Shown in pieces: positions 50,019 through 50,487 of a DNA stretch of 50,487 bases; position 1 is the first letter of the stretch, and every line of letters begins with the position of its first letter. Under the pieces are notes generated by a model that saw only the letters and a program-made list of their open reading frames with translations, had not been told where the DNA came from and ran no database searches. This DNA is from DAOUEX01 sp034430235 (lineage in GTDB: Bacteria; Chloroflexota; Anaerolineae; UBA2200). Where the stretch lies: positions 1 to 50,487 of the forward strand of contig CAYZGO010000023.1 of the NCBI GenBank assembly GCA_964478075.1, given 5' to 3'. Both the position numbers and the translations under genes were made by a program.

Positions 50019-50043
50019 TCCCGCAGGTTGGGAACCTGCGGGA
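50019..50043. repeat. TCCCGCAGGTT hairpin repeat
   Basis: TCCCGCAGGTT-GGG-AACCTGCGGGA, a perfect 11-bp stem. It shares its arm with the inverted repeat at 34050-34111. Confidence 0.7.
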
Positions 50044-50061
50044 CGTTGGCTCGCGCCGCCC

Positions 50062-50098
50062 ATCCGCTTATCCGATTTGCATCCGCTGCCTGCTTCAC
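50062..50098 (+). repeat. Repeat B, copy 2
   Basis: 37-base unit ATCCGCTTATCC...CTTCAC matching 45533-45569 in the same orientation with 4 differences. Confidence 0.65.
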
Positions 50099-50119
50099 TG
50101 GGTCACTTAACTGCAGTCA

Positions 50120-50177
50120 CCCCCTTCCTCTCCCGCCGGAGTGCGCGATCTTCCATGATTGTGGGAGAGGAAGGGGG
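50120..50177. repeat. 15-bp perfect inverted repeat (CCCCCTTCCTCTCCC)
   Basis: CCCCCTTCCTCTCCC at 50120-50134 and GGGAGAGGAAGGGGG at 50163-50177 around a 28-base loop. A typical dispersed palindromic spacer element; no coding content. Confidence 0.7.
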
Positions 50178-50232
50178 CCGGGGGGATAGTGAGGCCCACC
50201 CAAGGCTTTCCGAAAGTCAGCCCACTTCGCAC

Positions 50233-50321
50233 GTTCCCCCGCAGTTGCCGTTTACGCCTTCCGTTTACGCCTCTGGCGTAAAGACCAGAGGTGGCGTAAA
50301 CACAAAGGTACTGCGGGGTTG
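50233..50321 (+). repeat. Repeat A, copy 2
   Basis: 89-base copy of 45362-45450, same orientation. With repeat B it brackets the restriction-modification gene in the order A-B-gene-B-A. No gene is seen from 49885 to the end of the window. Confidence 0.8.
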
Positions 50322-50434
50322 TCTCCACGGCCTTTCACCAGCGGCCTACCATCGCCAGCAGCCGCGGCAGTGCAACTGCCGCTGAACATGATGGATATAG
50401 CCGGACTTTGGAAAAGCCCTGAGGGCCCACCCAC

Positions 50435-50487
50435 GAGGGTGTTGAAAAACGGGGTCTACCAGGATAGTGCCCCCGGTTTCAGCGGTT
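50435..50487. repeat. Right terminal inverted repeat, IS-like
   Basis: Reverse complement of bases 2-54 with 4 mismatches. Begins at GAGGGTGTTGAAAAAC and runs off the window end. Confidence 0.75.

Overview
The window looks like one complete contig of bacterial core chromosome, most likely from Chloroflexota (Anaerolineae-like). The phylum call is inference. It rests on the gene set (PTS enzymes beside a CarD-type regulator, DapL-type aminotransferase, fused E1 alpha/beta, RecJ of about 770 residues), on a secreted protein ending in a Thr/Pro linker plus a short YLPIVRK-like tail, and on many small palindromic spacer repeats. Most genes lie on the minus strand. No tRNA, rRNA, CRISPR array or intact transposase was found. 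The two ends carry 53-bp near-identical inverted sequences, so the contig probably stops in two copies of a repeated, IS-like element.

Layout. 1-3.1 kb: uvrA with a consensus promoter and an SOS-box-like palindrome at its start site. 3.1-6.3 kb: mtnP, the tmRNA gene with its own promoter and terminator, smpB, and an S41 C-terminal processing protease. 7-11.5 kb: a mannose-class PTS operon (IIB, fused IIC-IID, Enzyme I) preceded on the same strand by a promoter, a complete FMN riboswitch and an intrinsic terminator. This pairing is the most surprising thing in the window, because FMN riboswitches normally control riboflavin synthesis or uptake. 11.5-15.9 kb: a sugar isomerase-like protein, an M28 peptidase lipoprotein, a DapL-like aminotransferase and hflX, probably one operon. 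16.1-22.6 kb: a DeoR regulator, a SIS-domain sugar-phosphate isomerase, and 2-oxoacid dehydrogenase E1 (alpha/beta fused), E2 and E3 in one long operon.

22.7-25 kb, plus strand: a corrinoid-protein-like mini-ORF, infA, a CarD-like RNA polymerase regulator and a TVP38/DedA-type membrane protein. 25-30.4 kb: an IscU/NifU-type scaffold, a membrane-anchored ClpP-class protease, and a set of ROK kinase, a cobalamin-binding-domain protein of unknown reaction and an opine-dehydrogenase-family protein. 30.8-38.5 kb: recJ and a three-gene helicase/nuclease operon (degenerate SF1-like ATPase, complete UvrD-type helicase, Fe-S PD-(D/E)XK nuclease) that looks like a split AddAB/AdnAB machine. 38.5-45.3 kb: DUF1028-TPR protein, methyltransferase, GH5-type glycosidase, secreted SGNH hydrolase, RNase D and a thioesterase. 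45.3-50.5 kb: a single-chain restriction-modification enzyme between clusters of dispersed palindromic repeats, a likely accessory island.

Positions, motifs and repeats were read by eye. Functional names come from recognised family motifs without database searches. Start codons were moved from the longest ORF wherever a Shine-Dalgarno sequence and family length supported it.
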